Positions 54,441-64,000 of a DNA stretch of 64,000 bases are shown one piece after another. The DNA lies in NCBI GenBank assembly GCA_013423325.1, contig BLJB01000298.1:1-64000 (forward strand), in the 5' to 3' direction. The position numbers and the translations under genes were made by a program. Under the pieces are notes generated by a model. That model saw only the letters and a program-made list of their open reading frames with translations, searched no databases and was not told the DNA's origin. Numbering within the stretch: position 1 is the first letter of the stretch; every line of letters begins with the position of its first letter. This DNA is from Usnea hakonensis. Taxonomy: Eukaryota > Ascomycota > Lecanoromycetes > Lecanorales > Parmeliaceae.

Positions 54441-55787
54441 GGGGGTGGGGAGGGAGAGGGGTGCAGGGGGTTGGGGTGCTGCGGATGGATGTAAAGTGGG
54501 GCGTTGTGTGCTTGGGCTTGTTGTATACCTACCTACCTATGTACCTTTCTATCAATCAATCTTTTTGTTCTTCCCCTACCCCCCCCCCCCCTTCTCTCCC
54601 GGGGCTACACCCCTCCGAAGGATCAAGGATCTACGACGAAAGCGCGCCTCCTACTCCTACAGTAGTCTTCATTACATACATACTCTCGACGTTCGCCCAT
54701 CCATCCCCCCTCAACCCATCTCATCACTTTTGCAACCCCGCTATCCAGCCCTCCCTCCCCAACCCACCTATTCCCTCCCTCCCTTTCTACCAACCAACGA
54801 AACCGCATTCCGCAGATTGATTGATAATAGATAGATAGATAGATAGATAAGTAAGTAAGTAAGGAAGGAAGGAAGGAAGGAAGTAACCAACCTCCCTCCC
54901 TCCCTCCCAACCACCTGTTAGTACTATTATACGAGTTCCATTTTTTTGGGAAAGGGGCGGTGCTGTGAGGGAGGGTGGGTGGTAGGGGGATGGCTGCGAG
55001 CGACCATGCCGACGCATCTCCCTCCCCCTTGCGCAGTAATCTCACTCGGTGTCTGGAAGAGCCCCCTTTTTTTTTGTACTACTAATTCTTCCTGATAAAT
55101 ATATACAGTACCGCAGGAGATGAGAGGGTTTCAGAATTGCTAAAGTATCACTTTTTTCTGAGGGGTCTGTTCTCGCTCGCATAGAGAGAGGGCTGTTTGG
55201 TAAGGGTTTGGGCGGCTGGGGGGGAGGGGGGGGGAGATGGATGGAGAGATGGGGTGGAGTTGGGTGAATGGTGTTTGAGAGAGAAATGGGAAGTCTTTTG
55301 GAGGCTGCCGGCAAAGGGTGTAGTGTTAGCCATTCTCTCTTTTCAAACAAAGAAAAGTACGCACGAGTCTGGAGGGGGGGTTAGTGACCACTCAACTCCT
55401 CCCCAACTCAACATATAATCTCTCCTGTCCCGTCCACTTACTCCACTCCAGTCCAGCAGGTCTCCCTCCCTAATTCGAACCATAAGCGGAAAGTCCATCG
55501 ATCTATCTATCCATTTTGTTCATCCCTTGCATCATTCCCCAAATATCCTACCCTACCATCCCCCCTTTATCATCCATCGGCATCTCATACCAAAAGACCG
55601 AACATGACAAGGGCCTTTCAGAATTAATAACTTAAAGAATAGCAGAATGCGGAGTAAAGGCAAGCAGGTCGTAAGTTCGTACTATGTGCGCTATGTAAAT
55701 CGCCAAAAAATATGATAGATGCCTCGGCGAGCTTTATATGTAGAGAAAGAAGAGAATCAAAAAGGGCGTCGATCATTCCCTGAAGCT
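54441..55787. other. Low-complexity convergent intergenic DNA
   Basis: About 1.3 kb between convergent genes. It alternates C-rich (54575-54790), tetranucleotide repeats (54827-54885), C-rich (54890-54910), G-rich (54950-54995 and 55205-55320) and poly-T (55064-55073). Long frames here come from the skew. The segment 55440-55787 is ordinary 3' flank of the P450 gene. No gene is seen. Confidence 0.4.
54827..54885 (+). repeat. Tetranucleotide microsatellites (ATAG)n (GTAA)n (GGAA)n
   Basis: Three adjoining perfect or near-perfect tetranucleotide runs: ATAG/GATA units from about 54827, four AAGT units from about 54847, then about five GGAA units to 54882. The stepwise change of unit by one base suggests that the runs arose from one another. 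Confidence 0.85.
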
Positions 55788-57433
55788 TCAAGCCGGCGTC
55801 AGCCCAACAATCGTACCCTGATGAATCGCACATGTCAGCGTCAACGACTCTGTCCACGGCCGGTCATCTCGACTCTCGACGTTCTTGAATTCCTGCATCA
55901 GCCTGATGGTCGTGTAGCTTGCTTCTGTGAGTGCGAATTGTTGACCGATGCAGATGCGTGGTCCTCCGTTAAATGGTAAATACTCCTGTCCGTTGTTAGG
56001 TCTCGTAGAAAGTTTGATGTACCCCCAGAATGACTCACCCAGCCGGGCCTCAGCGTCTCCCATCTCTCTGGTTTAAAGTCTTCGGCATCGGGGCCGTAGA
56101 ATTCTGGTCGTCGATGCATGGTGTAGAGCGACCACTGCACTGCCTGTCCCTTGGGAATAAAGAGGGGTGATTTGCCGTCCTCTCCTCCGCCGCGGGGCAG
56201 GATGGTATCTACTTCTGCGCAGCGAGTATTGCCCGGGACTACGGGGTAGAGGCGTAGCGCTGTGATACTGCTTAATCAAATGATAAACAATTCAGCAAGT
56301 CGATGTTGCTTACATTCATTCAAGACCCATCGCAGATATTTCATGTCCTTGATTTGTTCAAACGTCGGCTTCTCTCCACCCAGAGCATCTACCTCCTCCC
56401 GCAGCTTGGCCCAGATATCCGGCCTCCGTGCGAGTACAAACCATGTATCACTCAGCAGACTAGCCGTCGTGTCTCGACCCGCGAGAAGGACGTTCATAAG
56501 CTCTGCTCGGAGTTGCACAGGATCCGTCGTTCTCTTTACCAGCTCGTATAAGAAAACATAACGGCCGTCAGCCTTTGCGTCAGCTTTCTCAAGATCTAGC
56601 CTTTTCCTGTGCTCTAAACCTTTCCGAACGAGCTTGTCAACAAAATCTTGGCAGTACTTCCTATCGTCCTTCATCATCGACCCACGAAGCCATTCTCCAA
56701 TCTTACCCGTCCGGAAGCTCTCTGCAATCACCTCTTGGCTCCTGTTGAAAGCGTGAGCAAACTCGATGTTTTCGTCATTCGATTTCGGGTTCAGACAGCC
56801 TGTCGATTCGCCAAATAAAAACTCCGTAGCCGAGTCCATTGTCAACATGAAGAACAGATCCTGTAGATTCACGGTCGAGCCGTCTTTGGGGATGGATTTA
56901 ATCAGCTGATCTATGTGGATCTCATACATGGCAAGGTCGCCCACTTGGCTGCGGGCGAAGTTTGGTCGCAGCAGTTCACGTGAGTTGTGCCATGCAGCTC
57001 CATCTGTGGTGAAGATCCCGTGGCCGAGCAGAGGGACAAAAGCATTTTTCCTGCGGTCCCCAAGGCTCCACTTTTTAAAATCCAAGGCTAAGATTGTCTT
57101 GACGTTCTCAGGTTCTGTCGTTTGAATGAGATCGGTGAAGAAGAATTTCATGTGCGTATTAGGTCCATTTCTCAAGTATCGAGCTCTGTTGATAGCCATC
57201 AGTCGGTGTTCTTTGACTGCTTTAACGTTCTTTAAGAGCTCTTTGATGCCGATAAGATTATCAGGGAATGAGTTGAGCTCGGGTGAGTGTTTTATGGGCT
57301 TGCAGCCATGTTTCTTGATCATGGCGCGGCGTGATGAGCCAACTGTGAGTTCCCAATGGATATAGTAAAGCGCGTAGAGGATACTTGAGCCAAGAAAGAC
57401 TTGGATTAGGCTAGCCAGTCCGGGTGAAGCCAT
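55788..57433 (-). CDS. Cytochrome P450, CYP52-clan (fatty-acid/alkane hydroxylase type)
   Basis: Exons 57433-56314, 56259-56039 and 55985-55788 give 512 residues in phase. The N-terminal hydrophobic anchor is at about residues 5-25. Visible P450 marks are the GIFTTDGAAWHNSRELLRPN block before the C helix (residues 139-158), typical of CYP52-like families; the I-helix AGRDTTAS (residues 318-325); the K-helix ExxR (Glu373-Arg376 in NESLRLYP), restored only when intron 1 ends at the CACAG before 56259; a PERW motif at about residue 436; and the haem loop FNGGPRICIGQQF with Cys459. CYP52-clan enzymes hydroxylate the terminal carbon of alkanes and fatty acids in the ER. No reductase or partner gene lies nearby. 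The length is normal for the family. Confidence 0.92.
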
Positions 57434-59409
57434 GTTCGAAGTAGATCGTTCTTAGACCGTAAAATTGACAGTTTCTAGTAGGCAATTGTCTCGTAGCTAC
57501 TCTTCGCTTTATGCTCTAGCAAATACAACGGGCTGATTCAGGCTGAAGGATTATAGTTGCAAGCCTTGTGGGCCGTAAGAAGAGAAATATAATTCCAAGG
57601 AGATCAAGATGAGAATGGTGCGCATATAATGGAAATGATCAGAATAAAAGAGGCGACAAAATCGCGCAGTACTTAACCTAGCAAGTCGTTCGAGAACGGA
57701 AAATAAATAGGAATCCACGAATCGGACACGGCGAAGGACGGAGTTTTTCAGCTGTGAATACTAGAATGCCAAAGGAGCTTTACCCGAATCTGCTAACCAT
57801 CATCCCCGTGAGGCCAATGCTAGTTGCGTTCGAAATGTAGAGGCCGCCACTACGGACGTATGCTACTGCTTCACCGGAACGACGGAGTAGCCTGATTAAG
57901 CTGCAGAGTTTCTGTTGTTCATGGTTCATGCAAGAGATGAGGGGTCAAGCGTGTGGCGGAACCATGATATCTCCATAAGCCCAGGGGAGGGGTACCCGAG
58001 AGAAGGGGACTAGGCGACTCTTGATTGGCTTCCACCGGGACGGCCTTAAGCTTCTTGGCGGAGAGCTTTGGTCTGGACCCCCGGAGCTAGCGATTCAAGC
58101 CGAGGTTGGCGTCGGAGCCCAATGTTGCTTACAGCTTGGCAGCCAACTCAATCGCACCAGCATTGACTGAGAGGAGCCTCCGGTGCTACCCCTCTCCATT
58201 CATATCGCTCCGGCCTTTCCGGTCTTCCTGCTGACCAAGGCATGCGAGTCATGGCGTTCCAGGGCGCACAATAAGCAGGTTATTCTCTGTAATCCACCGT
58301 ACAATAAAAATTCTGTGGCGACGACAACGGCCGTTAAATCCAAGAGACAGACCAGGTGACATCTTGATCTTAGTAGAAGAATAATTGCAATCATCCAAGA
58401 TGCGATCTTGTGTCATCAGTCCTCCGCTCGTCGCTGGGTCTCCTGTTGTGTTGTGGTAGACTCTACCATTGGCTAGGAGGGGAATACCGATGATAAGATT
58501 CCTCCGAGCCCAGAGAGACAATTTAATCGCACGGCTTCTGCCAAGGACTGTGTGTGACGAAATATTGCATCAGAGCGTGTCATTGCCCGATCTGGTAGAA
58601 GCGGCCACGGCTCCTCCAGCTTACTCTTGGCATCTTGATCCGGCTTCGCACTTTCGGTGAACAGCCGCTTTGGATCAGTTGCACTGAATTCAGGCGAAAA
58701 GTGAGTGCCATACTGTCATTGGGGCTTACTGTCATTGCAACAGCAGAAGTCATATACCTGATTACTTAGGTAACTTAGTAAGGTTGATGCATGCAAATTT
58801 CTTGGCGCGTTTTTGCCCCTTAATCGAGACATTGCTATTTGTCAACATTCAAGATTTCTAGTAAAACAAAGACTCGCATCAAAATATAAAATCCATCAAT
58901 ATTTGCTGTGGTTATTGAGCTATGTAAGTAACACGATTTATTTCTAAATCGCGCCGAGGAGTTCGAAGGAATTTTATATCTTCTCCCAGCTTAGGCCAGG
59001 CCAGGCCAGACAGTAAGAATGATTCACTACATGAAATTGGCATGAACCAAATCCCGTTGCGTGATTATCGCAATGGCTTGTCCATAAGACAGCGGCAGTG
59101 ATAAAGGGACTACCGGTATGTAGTCGTAAGCCCTAATAGCACGTGAACGAGACGTACGAGTTGGGCAAACAGTGATCATCTTATGCTCTTTGGACTCTCA
59201 AGTCCCTCAAATCTTGGAGTGTGCAAGAAAGTGTTTATCTGATCTTACAATCTAGACTTGTTTGATGTCCCATACTGCTTCCACAGAATCCTTGGCGGAC
59301 GTGCATGATTCGTATCCCCAGCAACTCACGATGGTGCGCCTGCTTGAAGCCCGCAGAGTACACTCCACGCTCTCCTCTCTCCCCTCTCTTCCCCCCCGCA
59401 TTTCCCCTC
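57434..59409. other. 2 kb intergenic with no recognised gene
   Basis: Upstream region of the P450 (minus strand) and 3' side of the GFA gene (minus strand). Short frames at 58200-58521 (minus) and 58469-58660 (plus) have no domain. The last 90 bases are C-rich on the plus strand because they continue the G-rich end of the GFA gene. No RNA gene or repeat family is visible. Confidence 0.35.
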
Positions 59410-60025
59410 TCACCCGCTCCCCCTACTCCCAATCTCCTCACTCCCCTCGTCCGCCCTCCACCTCCTCCCCCCCTCCAAATTCGTAACCCCCCCCACCATC
59501 CCCCCACACCAATAATGCCCCCTACTCGCCCTCCCCAACCAACCCCCCCACTCCCCCCCCAAAACATCCCCATCCACACTCCCCGTCGCAATCTCCAGCA
59601 ACGCCGCTTCCTCGTCGCTCCGCCACGTCAGCGGAGAGCCGCACGTGCTGCAGAAACCGCGATACTTGCCGGGAGTGGCGGAGTATTCGCGGAAAGATGG
59701 GAGGGTGGTGGGGGAGGTGGTGGAGGGGTGGGAAGGGGAAGGGGAAGGGGATGATGGGGAGGACCATGTTACGCGGGAAGGGGTGGTGTCGATCCAGGGG
59801 GCTATTAGGGCGCCGCTGCGTTTGCGGCACTGGGTGCATTGGCATGTGTGGGTCTTTGTTTGTGTTTGTTAGCACCTATATGTAAGGGAGCCTTTTGGAG
59901 GAGTCGGTTTGAGCGAGCGGGAAGGGACCTGCCTTGGGAGGCCAGCCGTCCGGGCCGCTGAAATCGATTTCGTAGCGGACGGCGCCGCAGAGACAGCCTC
60001 CAGAGACGGTTTTGGGGGAAGACAT
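59410..60025 (-). CDS. GFA-domain (glutathione-dependent formaldehyde-activating-like) zinc protein
   Basis: Exons 60025-59933 and 59853-59410 give 178 residues. Exon 1 holds VSGGCLCGAVRYEIDF (CxC at residues 11 and 13) and ends GWPPK. Exon 2 begins THTCQCTQCRKRSGALIAPW, the second zinc-binding CxC-x2-C, followed by FREYSATPGKYRGFCSTCGS with the CxxC. Near the end, RGHYWCGGMVGGVTNL is the usual GFA tail motif, where W/C/G are conserved. To join these in frame the intron must start GC (AAG|GCAGGT) and end AG after a GCTAAC branch point; the nearest GT donor shifts the frame and loses the cysteines. The family binds Zn and acts on S-hydroxymethyl-glutathione or related thiols, though most members are untested. 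The last 40 residues are unusual because of the G-rich DNA. Confidence 0.8.
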
Positions 60026-60680
60026 GCTTTAGATAGGGGGGTTGAACGATTGGTCGGGAGGTTGTTTTGATGGATACCTTTCGGTGGCGGCCTCTTTTCA
60101 AAGCAATTGCTATGGATTGGGGAGGGCTTATGGGATTCTTAGGGGTATGCAGTGTGCGGTGGACTGGTGCTTGAGGTGAATGATTCTCACAAAAAGTCAT
60201 AGACAGAGTGCTCAATGGGTTTTCGCGTCCTATTTTGTTAGTTTCGCCAAGCACGGATTGGTTTTCTCAGACCGCGAGGTAATTGTAAATTCAGTGATTA
60301 TGATTGGATAAATTTTTTAGCGCGAGGTCAGTATCTGGAAGAGAGAGAATACGCCGACGAATCTCATGGAAAGATGAAAGACAATAATAATGATCCACCC
60401 CTCGCACGACATGTTGTGGTGAAAATTCTCAGGGATATTTGTATGCATTGAGGAGGATCGCACGGTTGTCTTACTGTATTTCGTATTTGTCCGTGTTTTG
60501 ATGTATTGCGTGTGGTAGAAGGAGGGCTTCTTATACAAAGGTACAGGTCCATGTAAGGTAGGAAGAATATTATTACTCATACACGCTTCGACAACAACAG
60601 CGTCATCATCACTATTATATATAAATAAGTCTATCGTGAGCACATAATATTACATTACCCTCATAAACCCCCCCTCCCCC
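60026..60680. other. Intergenic, nothing recognised
   Basis: About 0.65 kb of upstream sequence of the GFA gene and the 3' end of the next minus-strand gene. Short minus-strand frames without domains. Nothing else is seen. Confidence 0.35.
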
Positions 60681-61394
60681 TTAAGAATTCCTCTCCCTCC
60701 AAACCACCCACTCCTCCTCCCTCATAAACTCCACACTGCCCCAAAACCCCTCCAGCCCAACCGCAACACACTGCTCCCCCGCCCCCGCCCTCCTCTCCAC
60801 ATGCGAAACCTCCCCCTGCCGCCAATCATCCAGATACTCGCAGCCGTCGTCGAGGAAGAAGACGGCGTGCGTCATCTCATCCGGCCATCTCAGACTGACG
60901 CTCCTGGCTTTGTAATTGATTGTCGTAGGCGATGATGATGATGATGATGATGGATGGAGCGAGGCCGATCGCTGACGCCGACGCGAGGGCGGGGACAGTT
61001 TGCGGCGGAGTTCTTGTTGCTGCCATTCTGGGAGGTCTTTTTGGTTGGAAAGGTCTGCCCATTTTGACGGTAGGCTGGCTGGGTCCGCGGCTGTGGATAG
61101 CATCTCCGTGATGGGGAAACATTTGTTGTTTTGGGGCATTGAGGGGCAGGAAAGTGGGTAGGGTGTTCTCGGGGAAAGCTCAATGAGATTCAGGACGTCG
61201 GCGGCGCAGGAGCTACCTGGGTAGGCTGTCACTGAGAACTCGGAGGACCGATCGTGTAGGCAGGTTACTGATGATGATGATGATGTTTGTAGGTCCGAAT
61301 TTGCTGACATTGGCTGCGATTGGGTTTTCAGACGCGTGACCCGTAAGGAGTGGGTGAGGTTGCAGAGGAGGAGGATTATGAATAGACCGTGCAT
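60681..61394 (-). CDS. Putative secreted protein, Ser/Arg-rich
   Basis: An intronless frame of 237 residues from the ATG at 61394; the open frame runs three more codons to a GTG. Residues 1-17 (MHGLFIILLLCNLTHSL) form a classic signal peptide with a possible cleavage after HSL. The mature part has six cysteines, a Ser run encoded by (ATC/TCA)n repeats (SSSSSS, twice), a basic RRKLSPPSRRRQRSAS segment and a C-terminal block with SLRWPDEMTHAVFFLDDGCEYL and WGSVEFMREEEWVVW, which looks folded. I know no matching family. Its place downstream of mL50 on the same strand has no functional meaning that I can see. A candidate secreted effector or wall protein. Confidence 0.6.
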   Translation of the reverse strand: MHGLFIILLLCNLTHSLRVTRLKTQSQPMSANSDLQTSSSSSVTCLHDRSSEFSVTAYPGSSCAADVLNLIELSPRTPYPLSCPSMPQNNKCFPITEMLSTAADPASLPSKWADLSNQKDLPEWQQQELRRKLSPPSRRRQRSASLHPSSSSSSSPTTINYKARSVSLRWPDEMTHAVFFLDDGCEYLDDWRQGEVSHVERRAGAGEQCVAVGLEGFWGSVEFMREEEWVVWRERNS

Positions 61395-62143
61395 TATTTC
61401 CACAGGGGAGAAGAAGCTCTTGTTGATATAGACAAATGGGGGATTATGTGCTCGTGGGACTGAGATATAGAGAGCAAAATCGGAATGACGGACTTTAAAA
61501 TTGTACGGCTATACAAACAAATTTTGTAACCCAACTGATGGATTTAGGGTGAGGCTGTTCAAGAGTTATACTGTTGGAAGCAAAGAAACATCTGGCTGTG
61601 CCGTCAATAAGAACGAACCCAATCAACGACAGCTGCCAAGACTCGAGAGGAGGGTGCACCCGTCGGGCATGATAAGGTAAACAAGTGCAAGAAAGCCACA
61701 GCCATCTAGAAGCTGATCTGAGATGCTTTTTTTTGACTTTCCTAACAGCTGCTTAGGAATGAGCAAAGACAGATTACCGAAAGTGGTATACCACGTTTCG
61801 AATACACGAACAATCAGTGGAGGCTGCCGCAGTAGCACTGCCATTATAGTTGTACTATACCCTAATGAAGTTAGGGGTGACAAATCCTGCCATTGAATGG
61901 TTGGTCGAGAGCGCAATTGGCCCCCAGAAAGGTGCACCCTAAGGGACTTGGCGTTTGCCCTACCACCACTGACAGGCTTGGATCTGCGCAGCACGCAACC
62001 AACCAAATCGCCCGCGTGGTGCGCCTCGTCCGGATATTAATCATGACTAGACATGATTAGGCAAAACATGTTCATCTCGATTTCCATGGCTTTCGCACGT
62101 GCTCATGATGCCGGATTCATTTTCCATGTTGACCATGTTGTGG
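61395..62143. other. Intergenic, nothing recognised
   Basis: About 0.75 kb between two minus-strand genes. A minus-strand frame at 61623-62006 (127 codons) lacks a domain and a promoter context. No repeat or RNA gene is visible. Confidence 0.35.
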
Positions 62144-63523
62144 TTATTGCTCCCCTACTCTATGAGTGACAGGCAAGCCTCTCTTCTCTAATTCTTCTGT
62201 AATCAATTTCCACCTCCCCATCTCGGAATCTCGGTCGATTGGACCGTATCGTCTGTCCAATATTTGCACGTTTGAAAGTTGTGTGACTCGATTCGAACCC
62301 AGAAGGGCTTCCGCAATCTTTTTGGGCTTGGGCTGTCGAGCTAGATGAACGAGTAATGATGATGGTGTGGCGATGGCTGAGATGTCGGGATCTGGAATGC
62401 GCCTTCCAGTCAATTGCATCACCCTCCTAATTACCTATTAAATGGGATCAGCAAGCTTCTTCTGCATGCAGCATTCGGGCCGCTCACTGCAAATTTAATC
62501 GCTGGATCCCCCAATGAGACATTGCGCCAACTATCGCTCGCTGGCGTAAGGGCTGCAAGATGAGAAGACCTTGCAGGATCGAAAGACTCCCCGTCCCGGA
62601 GTGATGGATCAGAGCCTTCAAGTTGCCGTTCGTATTCCGAATTGATCTCGTCATCAACTTGGTGCGGCCTTTCCCCGGCTTCTCTAGACTCCACTCCTTC
62701 CTCTATACTTTCCCCCATTATTTCCTCACCCTCCTCTTCGGTTTCTGGGTCCTCCATTCCTTTGTTGTCGCTTTGGGAATCTTTTGGTATGACGCATTCC
62801 AAGATAGATTGTCGCAATTTCTCACTCTCGAGTACCAGGGTCATCTCTCCATTCGCGTCTTGCTCAAATTTTGCGCCTCCTGCGACAAGCTCGGGGTAGT
62901 CCTCCGTGGGATCTTCCGAATAGTAATCCATGACCAGTGGCAGTCCCGCTTCTTTCAGAGCGTAGGCCTCCACCAAGGCTCGATGAAGTGCAAGAATTAT
63001 ATCATCTCGACTCTCTAACCTCTCCGCGTTCATGAAGCTAGGAAATAAATTAGTAAATGTCCCAATTATTGCCGTAGATTTGATCGAACCCTTGAAAAAG
63101 GGTTTTCTCCACCCATTGCTTTGTCTCCCAACCAGGCGCACCAACGGTCTCTAGGCCCTCAATCGTAGTCGCCGGAACGTACTCTGTCTGATCTTTGCCA
63201 TCTACCAATTTTTTCTTAGGTACCCGCTGGAGCTCTTCAGACCTCTCCTTTTCTTGCTCCCTCTCCCGCCTTCTCCTATCAAGGACACTCTCTTCCCCGT
63301 ACGGATCTTCTTGACCAGGCGGTGTATCTGAGCCCCAGATCTTTTTTCGGAGCTTATCAGTGTCGAAGAAGCTTTGGTGTCGCTGGGAAGCGTAGGGTAG
63401 GGTAATTGATGGGTTGGTCATCCGTCCAGTCAGTGATGTACGGAGCCGACATTGTAGGCACACAAAACCTGACTGTGATAAAGTTCGACGGGTTGCAAGA
63501 CTGATTCGACCGGCAGAAGTCAT
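62144..63523 (-). CDS. Mitochondrial large-subunit ribosomal protein mL50
   Basis: Exons 63523-63090, 63037-62488 and 62434-62144 give 424 residues in phase; the first intron has a perfect TACTAAT branch point. Residues 1-45 are Arg/Ser/Thr-rich without acids, a mitochondrial presequence (SLATRRTLSQSGFVCLQCRLR). A charged helical middle (RRREREQEKERSEE and an acidic stretch around residue 255) precedes the conserved C-terminal domain: DPAIKFAVIRRVMQLTGRRIPDP, then QPKPKKIAEALL, LSNVQILDRRYGPIDRDSEMGRWKLI, and EELEKRGLPVT. These are the diagnostic blocks of the mL50 family (PF10501). It is a structural component of the mitoribosomal large subunit. The gene is close to the right end of the window. 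Confidence 0.9.
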
Positions 63524-64000
63524 GTTGATGGGATCGAAGTTGACTTAATGGGAACTCTTGAAGCCTGTCAAAAGGTCAAAAGATCACAGGGCGAAAAGCC
63601 AAGGATGCTACACTGCACTAGCCTTGAAATTGGTTAGCGCCAATATCGTTGCCAATTGAGCACGTAAGGTATCACGGTACCTTATCTAGAACGACACACG
63701 TTTACTGGACAACATAAAAGTATAGTGAGAGAGAGAGATAATAGTATTGCGCTTTTCCAGATTCATGGCACATCCTGAGGCCAAGGGAAAAAAGTTCTGG
63801 CTTAGGCCCTACTACTTTCCTACTGCTTTCCTACTGCTCATGGCGTATCATACTCGCCCAACTACCCGCTCATCAAAACAACATGCCGTGCTTCAGATCA
63901 TTCAAGTAGTCTTCTCACCCAGTGGCTGCACGCCTGAAGTCTCCGCTACAACATCAGACGGTCCAGTAGCAGTCTTCTCTCCATGAATACCTGCCTTGGA
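63524..64000. other. Upstream flank of mL50 to the end of the window
   Basis: A perfect 7-bp inverted repeat TAAGGTA-N6-TACCTTA lies at 63665-63684, and a (GA)n run at 63727-63739. A plus-strand frame at 63747-63986 has no recognisable content. A next gene may start beyond the window. Confidence 0.35.

Noticed and set aside
58200..58660. Antisense pair of short frames upstream of the P450
   Set aside because: No recognisable motif on either strand; probably chance.

Overview
This is a gene-dense piece of a filamentous ascomycete (Pezizomycotina) nuclear genome. Most genes carry one to five short introns (about 46-60 nt, a few longer) with GTAAGT/GTGAGT-type donors and CTAAC/CTGAC-type branch points. 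The families present also point there: a Zn(II)2Cys6 regulator, a Clr5-domain ankyrin protein, an AA11 lytic polysaccharide monooxygenase, a XanA-type xanthine dioxygenase, a LaeA-like methyltransferase and an SMP-domain stress protein. A leotiomycete is my guess, but it is inference only. I found no rRNA gene, no convincing tRNA, no CRISPR array and no complete autonomous transposon.

Layout. 0-9 kb: a DUF924 gene beside a poly-C assembly gap, a small low-complexity gene, a large Clr5-ankyrin gene on the minus strand, and a DUF3245-type gene whose 3' end has been tandemly copied twice. 9.5-20 kb: an HSF-type regulator (Sfl1-like), a Zn2Cys6 regulator, a small membrane-anchored protein and an F-box-like protein. 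20-28.5 kb: low-complexity C/G-rich DNA, a RING-finger gene, a secreted protein and the AA11 chitin oxidase, which lies behind a dense cluster of ATTGT motifs. 28.5-42 kb: a large C2H2 plus PA-clan (trypsin-fold) protein with Cys in place of the catalytic Ser, a RIP-like degenerate island, xanA, and an ankyrin-transmembrane-C2H2 gene frameshifted in its last finger. 42-52 kb: small stress-type genes, a 0.53 kb MITE-like element with TA target sites, a methyltransferase, a lone NLR-type N-terminal domain protein and a nucleolar RRM protein. 52-64 kb: a two-span membrane protein, a CYP52-clan P450, a GFA-domain protein with a likely GC-AG intron, a secreted protein and mitochondrial ribosomal protein mL50.

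The genes do not form an obvious metabolic cluster. Two themes recur. One is self/non-self or signalling architecture: Clr5-ankyrin, C2H2-protease, ankyrin-TM-C2H2 and the lone NLR-type N-terminal domain. The other is a striking compositional habit: many transcription units run C-rich at the 5' end and switch sharply to G-rich at the 3' end on the coding strand. All gene models were spliced by eye; exon sums were checked for frame, but none is backed by transcripts.
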